The notes beneath the pieces were generated by a model. That model saw only the letters and a program-made list of their open reading frames with translations. It ran no database searches and was not told the DNA's origin. Shown piece by piece: positions 1 to 7,249 of a stretch of DNA of 15,391 nucleotides. Origin of the DNA: CAZRZN01 sp964604565 (GTDB lineage: Bacteria; Pseudomonadota; Alphaproteobacteria; Rhodobacterales; Rhodobacteraceae); the NCBI GenBank assembly GCA_964604565.1, contig CAZRZN010000081.1:1-15391 (forward strand), read 5' to 3'. A program made the translations under genes and the position numbers. Position 1 is the first letter of the stretch; each line of letters begins with the position of its first letter.

Positions 1-167
1 GCGCCGGGACGGCGCGGCTGCGTGTCCCCCGAAGACTGATTGACCTTGGCGCAGAGCATCCGGAACCAGCAGACTTTACTAAGTGCGGCCAAACGCTGTC
101 GGCGCCGCATGCCGCGACGTCTGCCGCCAATCGCGCAACGGGGGCGAGGCTTGCCGCCCGGCGCCCC
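1..167. other. Left-edge non-coding stretch with a GC-rich hairpin
   Basis: No convincing gene is visible in this stretch, which lies just downstream of the leftward permease gene. Directly after that gene's stop, GGGGCG at 141-146 can pair with CGCCCC at 162-167, and a smaller GGC-TT-GCC stem (148-155) lies inside. There is no T-run behind it on the minus strand, so it is a weak terminator or 3'-end-stabilising candidate only. Short open frames here have no recognisable product and no good ribosome binding site. Confidence 0.3.
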
Positions 168-1151
168 TCAGCGTCCCCGGATCCGCGGGTCCAGCGCGTC
201 GCGCAGGCCGTCACCCAGGTAGTTCACCGACAACACGGTCAGCGAAATCGCGATCCCGGGCAGCAGCACCCGTTCCGGAAATTCCTCCATCCGCACCACT
301 GCATCTGCCAGCATCTTGCCCCATGTGGGAAAGTCCGAGGGGAATCCGACGCCGAGAAAGCTCAGACCGGATTCGGTGATGATGGCCGTGGCAAGACCCA
401 GCGCCGCCGATACCATGATCGGGGACAGCACGTTGGGCAGCAGGTGCCGCCGGATGATCTTGGACTGGGTGGTGCCGATGGACCGCGCCGCCAGCACGAA
501 CTCGCGTTCCTTGATCGCAAGGATATCCCCGCGCACGATGCGCGCCGTGGGCATCCAGGACGTTATGGCGATCATCGTCACGATGAGGATGAACATCCCG
601 CCCTCGGGGCCGAAATTCGCCCGCAGCGGTTGTCGGAACAGGGTCACCGCCAGCAGCAACAGCGGCAGGATCGGCAGCGAAAGGAACAGATCCGTCAGAC
701 GCATCAACGGCCCGTCCAGCCGCTTGAAGAACCCGGCGGAGACACCGACCGCGGTGCCGATCAGCAGGCTGAGCAGCATCGCGGCCCAGCCGACGGCCAT
801 GGAGGCGCGCCCGCCGGACAGCATCTGCGCCAGCTGATCGCGGCCCAACTGGTCCGAGCCGAAGGGCTTGTTCCAGCCGGTCTTGGCGTCGCCGTCCCAA
901 AGCGCGACATAGATCGGGCGCATGTCCTTGTTGCGGATGTCGATATCCTGCGGATCGACCTGCCAGAGATAGGGGCCGAACAGCACCGCCAGCGTGATGA
1001 ACACCAGAAAGCCAAGGCCGAACATCGCGCCCTTGTGCTTGCGGAACTGGTCCCAGACGTCCTTGGACCGGGCGCGCGGCGGCTTGGAGGGTTCGTTGTC
1101 CTTCAGCGCTTCGATGGCCTGAAGGGGCGTGTCGGGGCTTGTGTCAGTCAT
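168..1151 (-). CDS. Peptide-type ABC transporter permease, DppC/OppC family
   Basis: Inner-membrane permease subunit of a dipeptide/oligopeptide-class ABC importer (327 aa, slightly longer than typical DppC at about 300). It has a soluble, charged N-terminus of about 40 residues, a first membrane segment (FGLGFLVFITLAVLFGPYLW), then a periplasmic stretch ending in the family hallmark FGSDQLGRDQLAQMLSGGR. Five further hydrophobic segments follow, with the coupling (EAA-type) loop around AARSIGTTQSKIIRRHLLPN, which would contact the ATPase. The C-terminal LGDGLRDALDPRIRG is also typical of the family. The ATG overlaps the end of the DppB-like gene by 8 bp (ATGACTGA), so the two permeases are translationally coupled and probably form a heterodimer. 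The binding-protein gene lies upstream in the same operon. The substrate is not readable from a permease; related systems carry peptides, nickel, opines or glycosides. Confidence 0.95.
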   Translation of the reverse strand: MTDTSPDTPLQAIEALKDNEPSKPPRARSKDVWDQFRKHKGAMFGLGFLVFITLAVLFGPYLWQVDPQDIDIRNKDMRPIYVALWDGDAKTGWNKPFGSDQLGRDQLAQMLSGGRASMAVGWAAMLLSLLIGTAVGVSAGFFKRLDGPLMRLTDLFLSLPILPLLLLAVTLFRQPLRANFGPEGGMFILIVTMIAITSWMPTARIVRGDILAIKEREFVLAARSIGTTQSKIIRRHLLPNVLSPIMVSAALGLATAIITESGLSFLGVGFPSDFPTWGKMLADAVVRMEEFPERVLLPGIAISLTVLSVNYLGDGLRDALDPRIRGR

Positions 1152-2253
1152 AGCGGATCCTCGGGTCGAGCAGGCCGTAGAGGATGTCGGCGACCAGATT
1201 GAAGAGAACGATCAGCACGGCAAAGATGAAGGTCAGCGTCATGACCATGGGCAGATCGTTGGCAAAGAGCGCGGTGATCAGCAACTGACCGATGCCGTTC
1301 ACCTTGAACACCTGTTCGGTGATGATCGCGCCGCCGAAGATCGCCGGGATCCCCAGCGCGATCACCGTGACCACAGGGATCATCGAATTGCGCACCACAT
1401 GGACGTTGACGACGATCGCCTCCGACAGGCCCTTTGCCCGTGCCGTGCGCACGTAGTCCTGATTGAGGTTGTCGAGCATCGAGGCGCGCATGTAGCGGCT
1501 GAGCTGCGCGGTGATCTGCAACGCCAGCACCATCACGGGCATGATCATCTGCTGAAGCTGCACCTTGAAGCTGGCCCAGTCGTTGACCTCCAGCGTGGTG
1601 TCGTAGATCGACGGGAACCAGCCAAGCTGGACGGAGAAGATCACGATCAGCAGCGGGCCGGTGAAGAACGGCGGGATCGAGAAACCGATCATCGTCACGA
1701 AGGTTCCGGCCTGATCGAAGACCGAATATTGCCGGTAGGCGGAATAGATGCCGATGGGAAGGGAGATCAGGATTGCCACGATATAGGCCGTGCCGACCAC
1801 CCAAAGGGTTTGCGGGATCCGTTGCAGGACGATGTCCATGACCGGAGAGCGCGTCTGCCAGGAGATCACGCGCTGGTCCTGCACCAGAACCTGCACGGCG
1901 CCGTCCACCTCGCGGGCGCGGCCTGCTTCGATCAGGGCGGCCAGCTGATCGGCGTTGGGGACATTCGCAGGGGTTTCCCAATGCCATGAAAACTGCGTGC
2001 CGAAGGTCCAGTCGAACAGGATCTTCGGTTCGGTCCAGAACATCTGGACCAGCCATTTCCAGTATTGCACAAGGGCCGGTTCCCCGAGGCCGAGGGCCTC
2101 GCGCATCTTCTGTTTGACCTCGGCGGGAACGGTCAGCGGCACCTGCGCCATCGGATCTCCGGGGGCGAGTTGCAGCAACATGAAGATGACGAAACTGATG
2201 AACAGAAGCGTCGGAATCGACAGGATCAGACGTCGCGTCGCGAAGGATAGCAT
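1144..2253 (-). CDS. Peptide-type ABC transporter permease, DppB/OppB family
   Basis: Inner-membrane permease partner of the DppC-like protein (369 aa). It opens with the classic DppB start: a first membrane helix (LILSIPTLLFISFVIFMLLQ) followed by LAPGDP. A long extracytoplasmic loop of roughly 100 residues (about 40-140) separates helix 1 from helix 2, which makes it longer than E. coli DppB (339 aa). The coupling loop is YVRTARAKGLSE followed by VVRNSMIPVVTVIAL, and the protein ends in YGLLDPRIRYD. The ATG at 2251-2253 has GAGG at 2259-2262 (5-nt spacing) as its ribosome binding site. It lies 107 bp downstream of the binding-protein gene; that gap contains two strong hairpins that may lower permease expression relative to the binding protein. 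Confidence 0.95.
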   Translation of the reverse strand: MLSFATRRLILSIPTLLFISFVIFMLLQLAPGDPMAQVPLTVPAEVKQKMREALGLGEPALVQYWKWLVQMFWTEPKILFDWTFGTQFSWHWETPANVPNADQLAALIEAGRAREVDGAVQVLVQDQRVISWQTRSPVMDIVLQRIPQTLWVVGTAYIVAILISLPIGIYSAYRQYSVFDQAGTFVTMIGFSIPPFFTGPLLIVIFSVQLGWFPSIYDTTLEVNDWASFKVQLQQMIMPVMVLALQITAQLSRYMRASMLDNLNQDYVRTARAKGLSEAIVVNVHVVRNSMIPVVTVIALGIPAIFGGAIITEQVFKVNGIGQLLITALFANDLPMVMTLTFIFAVLIVLFNLVADILYGLLDPRIRYD

Positions 2254-2287
2254 CGGCGCCTCGGCTCGAAGAGATGTGTTGAAGCAG

Positions 2288-2318
2288 GGGCAGGGCGGCT
2301 TTCAGGTCCACCCTGCCC
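2288..2318 (-). other. Intercistronic hairpin 2 (permease-proximal)
   Basis: GGGCAGGG at 2288-2295 is the exact reverse complement of CCCTGCCC at 2311-2318, giving an 8-bp perfect stem with a 15-nt loop. It lies between the binding-protein stop and the permease start. It may stabilise the 3' end of the binding-protein transcript or act as an attenuator. No T-run follows on the minus strand, so it is not a standard intrinsic terminator. Confidence 0.5.
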
Positions 2319-2329
2319 GGAGGGTCGTT

Positions 2330-2351
2330 GGGCGGGGGACAAACCCCGCCC
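2330..2351 (-). other. Intercistronic hairpin 1 (binding-protein-proximal)
   Basis: GGGCGGGG at 2330-2337 pairs perfectly with CCCCGCCC at 2344-2351 around a 6-nt loop, starting 10 bases after the binding-protein stop. With the hairpin at 2288-2318 it forms a tandem pair. In peptide and sugar ABC operons such hairpins are known to protect the upstream binding-protein message and reduce read-through into the permeases. That role is inferred here. Confidence 0.55.
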
Positions 2352-2360
2352 GTCAACCTG

Positions 2361-4061
2361 TCAGCCGTCGATGCGATACCAGTCCGCGACGTTCCACAGC
2401 TCGCTGTCCCAGACGTTCAGGATGACACCGCCCAGAGTGTTGGAGTGGGCCGACAGGCGGCCACGGTGCACCAGCGGGATCATCGCGCCGTTGTCGATCG
2501 CCATGGCGCTCAGCTCGCGGCCGATGCGCTGACGCTCTGCCATGTCGGCGGTCTTGCTCAGCTCGGCGTGGAGGGCGTCGTATTCCTCCATGCAGAAGCG
2601 GCTGATGTTCTCACCCTGCCACTGGGTTTCCGGGCGCGGAGCCTTGTCGCAGAGACCGTTGCCGAGATAGGCCTGCGGGTCGGTGCCGTTGAAGGTGTTG
2701 GCATACATTTCCACGTCGGCGTAGAACTTCTGGAAGGTGTCGGGCGAACCCGGATCACCGCCGAAGAAGACCGAAGCGTCGATCTGGCGCAATTCGACTT
2801 CCATGCCGATCTGCTCCCACCAATCCTTGATCAGCGCCTGAAAGTCCTGACGGACGGCGTTGACAGAGGTCTGGTAGACGATCGACAGCGGCACGCCATT
2901 GTGCTCGCGGATGCCGTCGCCGTCGGTGTCGACGATGCCCGCCTCATCCAGCATCTGCTTCGCGCCTTCGAGGTCCTGCACGTCGCAGCCTTCGAAGGTC
3001 GAGGCAAAGGCCTCGGGGGCCGGAACCCAGGAACAGCCGACCTTGCCGGCCTGACCATAGCCGATTTCCACCAGCAGCGGACGGTCGATGGCCATCGACA
3101 TGGCCTTGTAGACCGCCGGCTCCTGCAGGAAGGGATGCGGACGGATCACCGCCCGTTCGTCCGGGCCAAGCGCCGGATCGGGGTTGGTGTGGTTCAGCAT
3201 GATGCGTTCCAGCAGCGGGCCGAAGCCTGCGACCGGTGTGCCCATGCCGCCTTCTTCCATCTTCGCGATGACGTCGGGGGCCAGCTGAAGGTTCCAGGCG
3301 TAATCGAATTCGCCCGTCTCCATCACGGCGGTGCCCGCCGCCGCCGCCGTGCCGCCGCCCTTGAAGGTGACGGAGGCAAAGGCGGGCTTGTCCGGATCGC
3401 GGTAGTTGTCGTTGGCGACCATGCTGATCACGTCGTTCGGCTTGAACTCCGTGACGACAAAGGGGCCGGTGCCGATCGGATTGAAATTCTCGGTCGTGCA
3501 GGTCGAGGCGGCCGCGCCGGTGCAGTTTTCGAACTGCGCCTTCTGCAGGATCGGGCTCTCGTTGCCGACGAAGGGACCATAGGGGTTGGGCGTCACGGAT
3601 TCGAAGGTCACCACCACGGTCGTCTCATCCGGCGTTTCGACCGAGGTCACGCCGTTGAACTTGGTCAGCTGGGCGCAGCCGCCTTCGGGATCGGTGCAAT
3701 ACTCCCAGGTGAATTTCACGTCTTCGGAGGTGAAGGGCGTGCCGTCCGACCATGTGAGCCCCGGCGTAATGTTCCAGGTGATCTGGGTCAGTTCCTCGTT
3801 CACGCCACCGTTCGCGACGGTCGGGATCTCGTCCACCAGCCAGGGCACCAGCTCACCATCCTGGTTGTAGCGGGCGAGCGGCTCGAGGATCATCGAACTC
3901 GCCTCGGTGTCCTTTGTGCCGCCCGACAGGAACGGATTCAGGATTGAGGGGGCCTGCCAGTAGATGATCTTTACGTCGCCGTCCGACGCACGCTCTGAAT
4001 ATGCGGCTGGGGCCAGTGCCACGGCGGCGGCCGCCCCGAGCAGCAGGGTTCTGAGTTTCAT
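2361..4061 (-). CDS. Periplasmic peptide-binding protein, SBP family 5
   Basis: Extracytoplasmic solute receptor of the importer (566 aa, normal for DppA/OppA relatives). A Sec signal peptide covers about residues 1-22: MKLR, then an Ala/Leu-rich core, then a likely cut after AYS. Family motifs are LEPLARYNQDGELVPWLVDE (59-78), TPGLTWSDGTPFTSEDVKFT (99-118), NPIGTGPFVVTEF (194-206), NDNYRDPDKPAF (217-228) and AMSMAIDRPLLVE (320-332). Two oddities stand out. There is an EF-hand-like DTDGDG acidic loop at 378-383. There are also eight cysteines in the mature protein, which fall into four close pairs (122/129, 180/188, 343/359, 471/490) and suggest disulfides. GGAG six bases before the ATG is the ribosome binding site. 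It is the first gene of the leftward operon and is divergent from the ATPase gene. The ligand is probably a peptide, but this fold also binds other solutes. Confidence 0.95.
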   Translation of the reverse strand: MKLRTLLLGAAAAVALAPAAYSERASDGDVKIIYWQAPSILNPFLSGGTKDTEASSMILEPLARYNQDGELVPWLVDEIPTVANGGVNEELTQITWNITPGLTWSDGTPFTSEDVKFTWEYCTDPEGGCAQLTKFNGVTSVETPDETTVVVTFESVTPNPYGPFVGNESPILQKAQFENCTGAAASTCTTENFNPIGTGPFVVTEFKPNDVISMVANDNYRDPDKPAFASVTFKGGGTAAAAGTAVMETGEFDYAWNLQLAPDVIAKMEEGGMGTPVAGFGPLLERIMLNHTNPDPALGPDERAVIRPHPFLQEPAVYKAMSMAIDRPLLVEIGYGQAGKVGCSWVPAPEAFASTFEGCDVQDLEGAKQMLDEAGIVDTDGDGIREHNGVPLSIVYQTSVNAVRQDFQALIKDWWEQIGMEVELRQIDASVFFGGDPGSPDTFQKFYADVEMYANTFNGTDPQAYLGNGLCDKAPRPETQWQGENISRFCMEEYDALHAELSKTADMAERQRIGRELSAMAIDNGAMIPLVHRGRLSAHSNTLGGVILNVWDSELWNVADWYRIDG

Positions 4062-4309
4062 GTATCACTCCATGTTGGTCGGGTCCGGTACGTCCGAACC
4101 CTTTCGTTGTGTCTGAGAGCGTGGGACAGAAGCTGCCTCTCATGCAACCGCAATGCGCCCGGCGCGGCCCGGCGCCCCCTGCTCCTCCCCCATCGAACGC
4201 GGAAGATGCGTAAAATGCAAGCATTGCCTAACGTAAAAGCACCCAAGGTCTTTACACCCTTGGCGGGCTGCCCCTAGCCTTTCCCCCTCAGGATTTGGGA
4301 GCGCATGAC
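4062..4309. promoter_or_regulatory. Divergent control region between binding-protein and ATPase genes
   Basis: This 248-bp spacer must hold the promoters for both halves of the transporter locus, because the genes diverge. The part nearest the ATPase gene (about 4205-4260) is clearly more AT-rich than the surroundings. It contains the inverted repeat AATGC-AA-GCATT (4214-4225), overlapped by GCAA-GCA-TTGC (4217-4227). A second stem, CCAAGG (4243-4248) with CCTTGG (4258-4263), lies 17 bases on. I could not place convincing -35/-10 boxes on either strand, so the promoter positions are inferred. Confidence 0.55.
4214..4225. promoter_or_regulatory. Inverted repeat, possible operator
   Basis: AATGC and GCATT are exact reverse complements separated by AA. 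The repeat sits in the AT-rich part of the divergent spacer, about 85 bp from the rightward ATG and 150 bp from the leftward ATG. A symmetric site here could let one regulator control both operons. No regulator gene is in the window, and the regulator family cannot be assigned. Confidence 0.35.
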
Positions 4310-6154
4310 ATGCTGGACACTGCACCGAACACTTCCGGCCCGGAGCCCATTGCCCGGATCGACAAGCTGCGGGTGGCGTTTCAGACGAAGGACGGCCCGG
4401 TGATCGGCGTCGAGGATGTCTCCTTCGACATCGGCGCCGGTGAAACCGTCTGTGTCGTGGGCGAATCGGGTTCGGGAAAGTCGGTGTCCTCGCTGTCGCT
4501 GATGCGGCTGGTCGAATACGGCGGCGGCGAGATCGCCGGGGGACGGATGATGTTCGACCGCAAGGACGGCGGCGTCGTCGATCTTTGCAACATGAGCCAG
4601 CGCACGATGCGCGACATTCGCGGCAATGAGATCGGCATGATCTTCCAGGAGCCGATGACCGCGCTGAACCCGGTCTTCACCGTCGGCAAGCAACTGACCG
4701 AAGGGCTGCGCGTGCATCGCGGCATGTCCCGCAAGCAGGCGGAGGCCCGCGCGCTGGAACTGCTGCGTGAGGTCCGGATCCCGGAGCCGGAACGCCGGTT
4801 GCAGCAATATCCGCATGAATTGTCCGGCGGGATGCGCCAGCGCGTCGTGATCGCCATGGCGCTGGCCTGCAAGCCGCGCCTGCTGATCGCGGATGAGCCG
4901 ACCACCGCGCTGGACGTGACCATTCAGGCGGAGATCCTTGCCCTGATGGACCGCCTGAAGCGCGAGACGGGCACGGCGGTGATGTTCATCACCCATGACA
5001 TGGCCGTGGTCGCGCAGATGGCCGACCGCGTCGTGGTGATGTTCCGCGGCAAGAAGGTCGAGGAAGGCACCGTCGAACAGATCTTCGAAAGCCCGCAGCA
5101 TCCCTATACCCGCGCGCTTCTGGCGGCGGTGCCCAAGCTGGGCGAGATGACGGGCACCGACATGCCCTCTCCCATGCGGCTCGTCGGGCGTGAAAACCAG
5201 AACCTCGATCCGATCCCGGGCACGAATGAGCCGCTCCTGACGGTCGAGGGGCTGACGACGCGGTTTCCGGTCAAGGGTGGGTTCCTGCGCCGCACGGTGG
5301 CCAATGTGCACGCGGTGGAGGATCTGTCCTTTACCCTGAACAAGGGCCAGACGCTGAGCCTTGTGGGTGAATCGGGGTGCGGCAAATCCACCGCCGGGCG
5401 GTCGATCCTGCGGCTGGTGGAGCCGTTGAAGGGCAAGATCGACATTGCCGGCACCGATATCATGGCGCTGTCGCAATCAGATCTGCGCGACGCCCGGCGC
5501 GAGATGCAGATGATCTTTCAGGATCCCTTCGCCTCGCTCAATCCGCAGATGCAACTGGCCGATCAGGTGGCCGAACCGATCATCAATTACGGTATCGAAA
5601 CCGGCAAGGCGGTGATGGACAAGGTCGCCGCCCTCTTCGACCGGGTGGAACTGCCGCGCAGCTTCATGCGGCGGTATCCCCACGAACTGTCGGGCGGGCA
5701 GCGCCAGCGCATCGCCATCGCGCGTGCCCTCGCCCTGCGGCCCAAGCTGATCGTCGCGGACGAGGCGGTGTCGGCGCTGGACGTGTCGGTGCAGGCACAG
5801 GTCATCAACCTGATGATGGAGCTTCAGGCAGAGATGGGGCTGGCCTATCTGTTCATCAGCCACGACATGGCCGTGGTCGAGCGGGTCAGCCACAACGTCG
5901 GCGTGATGTATCTGGGCCGGATCGTCGAACTGGGGCCGCGCCGCGCCGTGTTCGAGGACCCGCGCCATCCCTATACCCGCGCCTTGATGAAGGCCGTGCC
6001 GATTGCCGACCCGCGCAAGCGCAAGTCCGAGAAGGATCTGAATTTCAAGCCGATCCCCTCTCCGATCCATCCGGTGGGCTACCAGCCGGAACCCTCTGCC
6101 TATCAGGAGGTAAGCCCGGGGCATTTCGTTCTGACCACCGATAGCGGCTACTGA
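4310..6154 (+). CDS. Fused double ATP-binding protein of a peptide ABC importer
   Basis: Cytoplasmic ATPase that drives the importer. It is a natural fusion of DppD-like and DppF-like halves (614 aa), the arrangement seen in YejF/GsiA-type proteins. Half 1 has Walker A GESGSGKS (about 51-58), signature LSGGMRQRV, Walker B LLIADEPTTALD, the H-loop FITHD, and the oligopeptide C-terminal extension starting at PQHPYTRALLAAVP. Half 2 has Walker A GESGCGKS, signature LSGGQRQRI, Walker B LIVADEAVSALD, H-loop FISHD and the extension PRHPYTRALMKAVP. Both sites look complete, so both should hydrolyse ATP. I chose ATG 4310: GGGAG at 4297-4301 is well spaced (8 nt) for it. An in-frame TTG at 4295 would have almost no spacing to its AGGA. 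The gene is divergent from the permease/binding-protein operon and is the only ATPase nearby, so it most likely serves those permeases. Confidence 0.95.
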   Translation: MLDTAPNTSGPEPIARIDKLRVAFQTKDGPVIGVEDVSFDIGAGETVCVVGESGSGKSVSSLSLMRLVEYGGGEIAGGRMMFDRKDGGVVDLCNMSQRTMRDIRGNEIGMIFQEPMTALNPVFTVGKQLTEGLRVHRGMSRKQAEARALELLREVRIPEPERRLQQYPHELSGGMRQRVVIAMALACKPRLLIADEPTTALDVTIQAEILALMDRLKRETGTAVMFITHDMAVVAQMADRVVVMFRGKKVEEGTVEQIFESPQHPYTRALLAAVPKLGEMTGTDMPSPMRLVGRENQNLDPIPGTNEPLLTVEGLTTRFPVKGGFLRRTVANVHAVEDLSFTLNKGQTLSLVGESGCGKSTAGRSILRLVEPLKGKIDIAGTDIMALSQSDLRDARREMQMIFQDPFASLNPQMQLADQVAEPIINYGIETGKAVMDKVAALFDRVELPRSFMRRYPHELSGGQRQRIAIARALALRPKLIVADEAVSALDVSVQAQVINLMMELQAEMGLAYLFISHDMAVVERVSHNVGVMYLGRIVELGPRRAVFEDPRHPYTRALMKAVPIADPRKRKSEKDLNFKPIPSPIHPVGYQPEPSAYQEVSPGHFVLTTDSGY

Positions 6155-6178
6155 TGCGGTCGTGACGGGAGGGCGGGG

Positions 6179-7186
6179 ATGTCGCGGCGGTGTTTTCCGG
6201 CTGATGCCGCACGCCGCGCACGCCGCATGAGCGGTCCGCCGTCTGTCAATGGCGCCACGCCCGTTGCTGCGCCCCCCGCGCGCCGCGTGCCGGGCCGAAG
6301 GCGACGGTGGGGCATCCCTGTCCTCGGGGCGGTTTTTGCCGTGTTCTCCACGGCCTGCACGGCGCCCCCTTTGCTGCCGGAGCCACGGGGCCCGGCCCTC
6401 CGCGTCGCAACCCACAACGTGCATTACATCCGCCACGACCGGGCGCGCGGACGCTGGTCCGTCGCGGATTGGGAGGCGCGCAAGCACGCGCTCGACGCGG
6501 TGTTCAAGGAGGCGGATGCCGATCTCATGGCCTTTCAGGAAATGGTCAGCTTCGGTCTGGGAGAGGACCGGACGGCAAATCTTGCCCGCGACTGGCTGCT
6601 GGCGCGCAACCCCGGCTATGCGGTGGCGGCCAGCGGCGACTGGCGGCGCTTTCCGACGCGGCAGCCGATCTTCTACCGGACGGACCGGCTGCGGCTGCTG
6701 GACCACGGCTGGTTCCTGTTCGACCCGCCGGAGGTTCTCGCGCGGGAACGCGCGCGGCGGCGCTTCTGGCTCTACTACGCCTCCTGGGCGGATTTCGAGG
6801 ATCGACAGGGCGGTTCTTTCCGGGCCTACAACCTGCATTTTCATTATCTCCATCGCGGCAGGCGGCGCGAGGCGGCGCGCCTCGCGGCGGCGCATATCTC
6901 GGAGGCCCTGGACGCGGGCATGCCGGTGCTTGTGCTGGCCGACATGAATGCGCTTCGCGGGTGGCAGACCACGCGGATTCTGCAGGCGCCGGGCCTGAGA
7001 ATGGTCGATCCGCCGGGATCCAGCTTTCACTTCAACAAGGGTCTGCATATTCTGGGGCCGATTGACCGTCTGGGCCATTCGGCGCAGATAGATCTCGCGG
7101 CCGGTCCCTGGACGCTGCGCGGACGGCGCGCGGGAGACTGGCCATCGGATCACTACCCCGTCGTTGCGGACGTTCTCCTGCCGTAA
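6179..7186 (+). CDS. Exported endonuclease/exonuclease/phosphatase-family hydrolase
   Basis: 335-aa member of the EEP (DNase I-like) metal-dependent phosphodiesterase fold. Visible catalytic motifs are LRVATHNVHYI (Asn80), LMAFQEM (Glu121), VLADMNAL (Asp255/Asn257) and WPSDHYPVVADVLL (Asp324/His325). A basic RRRRW stretch (about 40-44) precedes a hydrophobic segment ending FSTAC (Cys60). This looks like an export signal, perhaps a lipoprotein, but the lipobox is imperfect (Ser at -3). The N-terminus before it is unusually long; ATG 6179 is supported by GGGAGGGCGGGG just upstream, and an in-frame ATG at 6227 (Met17) is the alternative. It starts 24 bp after the ATPase stop, so it is probably co-transcribed. 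Members of this fold cut nucleic acids, phosphoinositides, sphingomyelin or other phosphodiesters, and the substrate is not assignable. A periplasmic phosphodiesterase beside an importer could feed it, which is inference. Confidence 0.85.
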   Translation: MSRRCFPADAARRARRMSGPPSVNGATPVAAPPARRVPGRRRRWGIPVLGAVFAVFSTACTAPPLLPEPRGPALRVATHNVHYIRHDRARGRWSVADWEARKHALDAVFKEADADLMAFQEMVSFGLGEDRTANLARDWLLARNPGYAVAASGDWRRFPTRQPIFYRTDRLRLLDHGWFLFDPPEVLARERARRRFWLYYASWADFEDRQGGSFRAYNLHFHYLHRGRRREAARLAAAHISEALDAGMPVLVLADMNALRGWQTTRILQAPGLRMVDPPGSSFHFNKGLHILGPIDRLGHSAQIDLAAGPWTLRGRRAGDWPSDHYPVVADVLLP

Positions 7187-7214
7187 AAGGCATGGGGACG
7201 GGCGCCGAAATGCA

Positions 7215-7228
7215 GAGCCCGCCGGCTC
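7215..7228 (+). other. Small hairpin before the ArgE-type gene
   Basis: GAGCC (7215-7219) pairs with GGCTC (7224-7228) around CGCC in the 63-bp gap between the phosphodiesterase-fold gene and the deacylase gene. It is short, has no T-run behind it, and is probably not a terminator. Confidence 0.2.
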
Positions 7229-7249
7229 ATCGAACCAGAGAGGACATTC

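Noticed and set aside
40..379. Short plus-strand frames at the left edge
   Set aside because: No ribosome binding site or recognisable product, and they overlap the end of the permease gene on the other strand.
2328..3947. A 539-codon plus-strand frame antisense to the binding-protein gene
   Set aside because: The binding protein on the other strand has a signal peptide and many family motifs; this frame has none and is a shadow.
4295..4309. TTG start five codons upstream for the double ATPase
   Set aside because: Its only purine-rich stretch is one base away; GGGAG is correctly spaced for ATG 4310.
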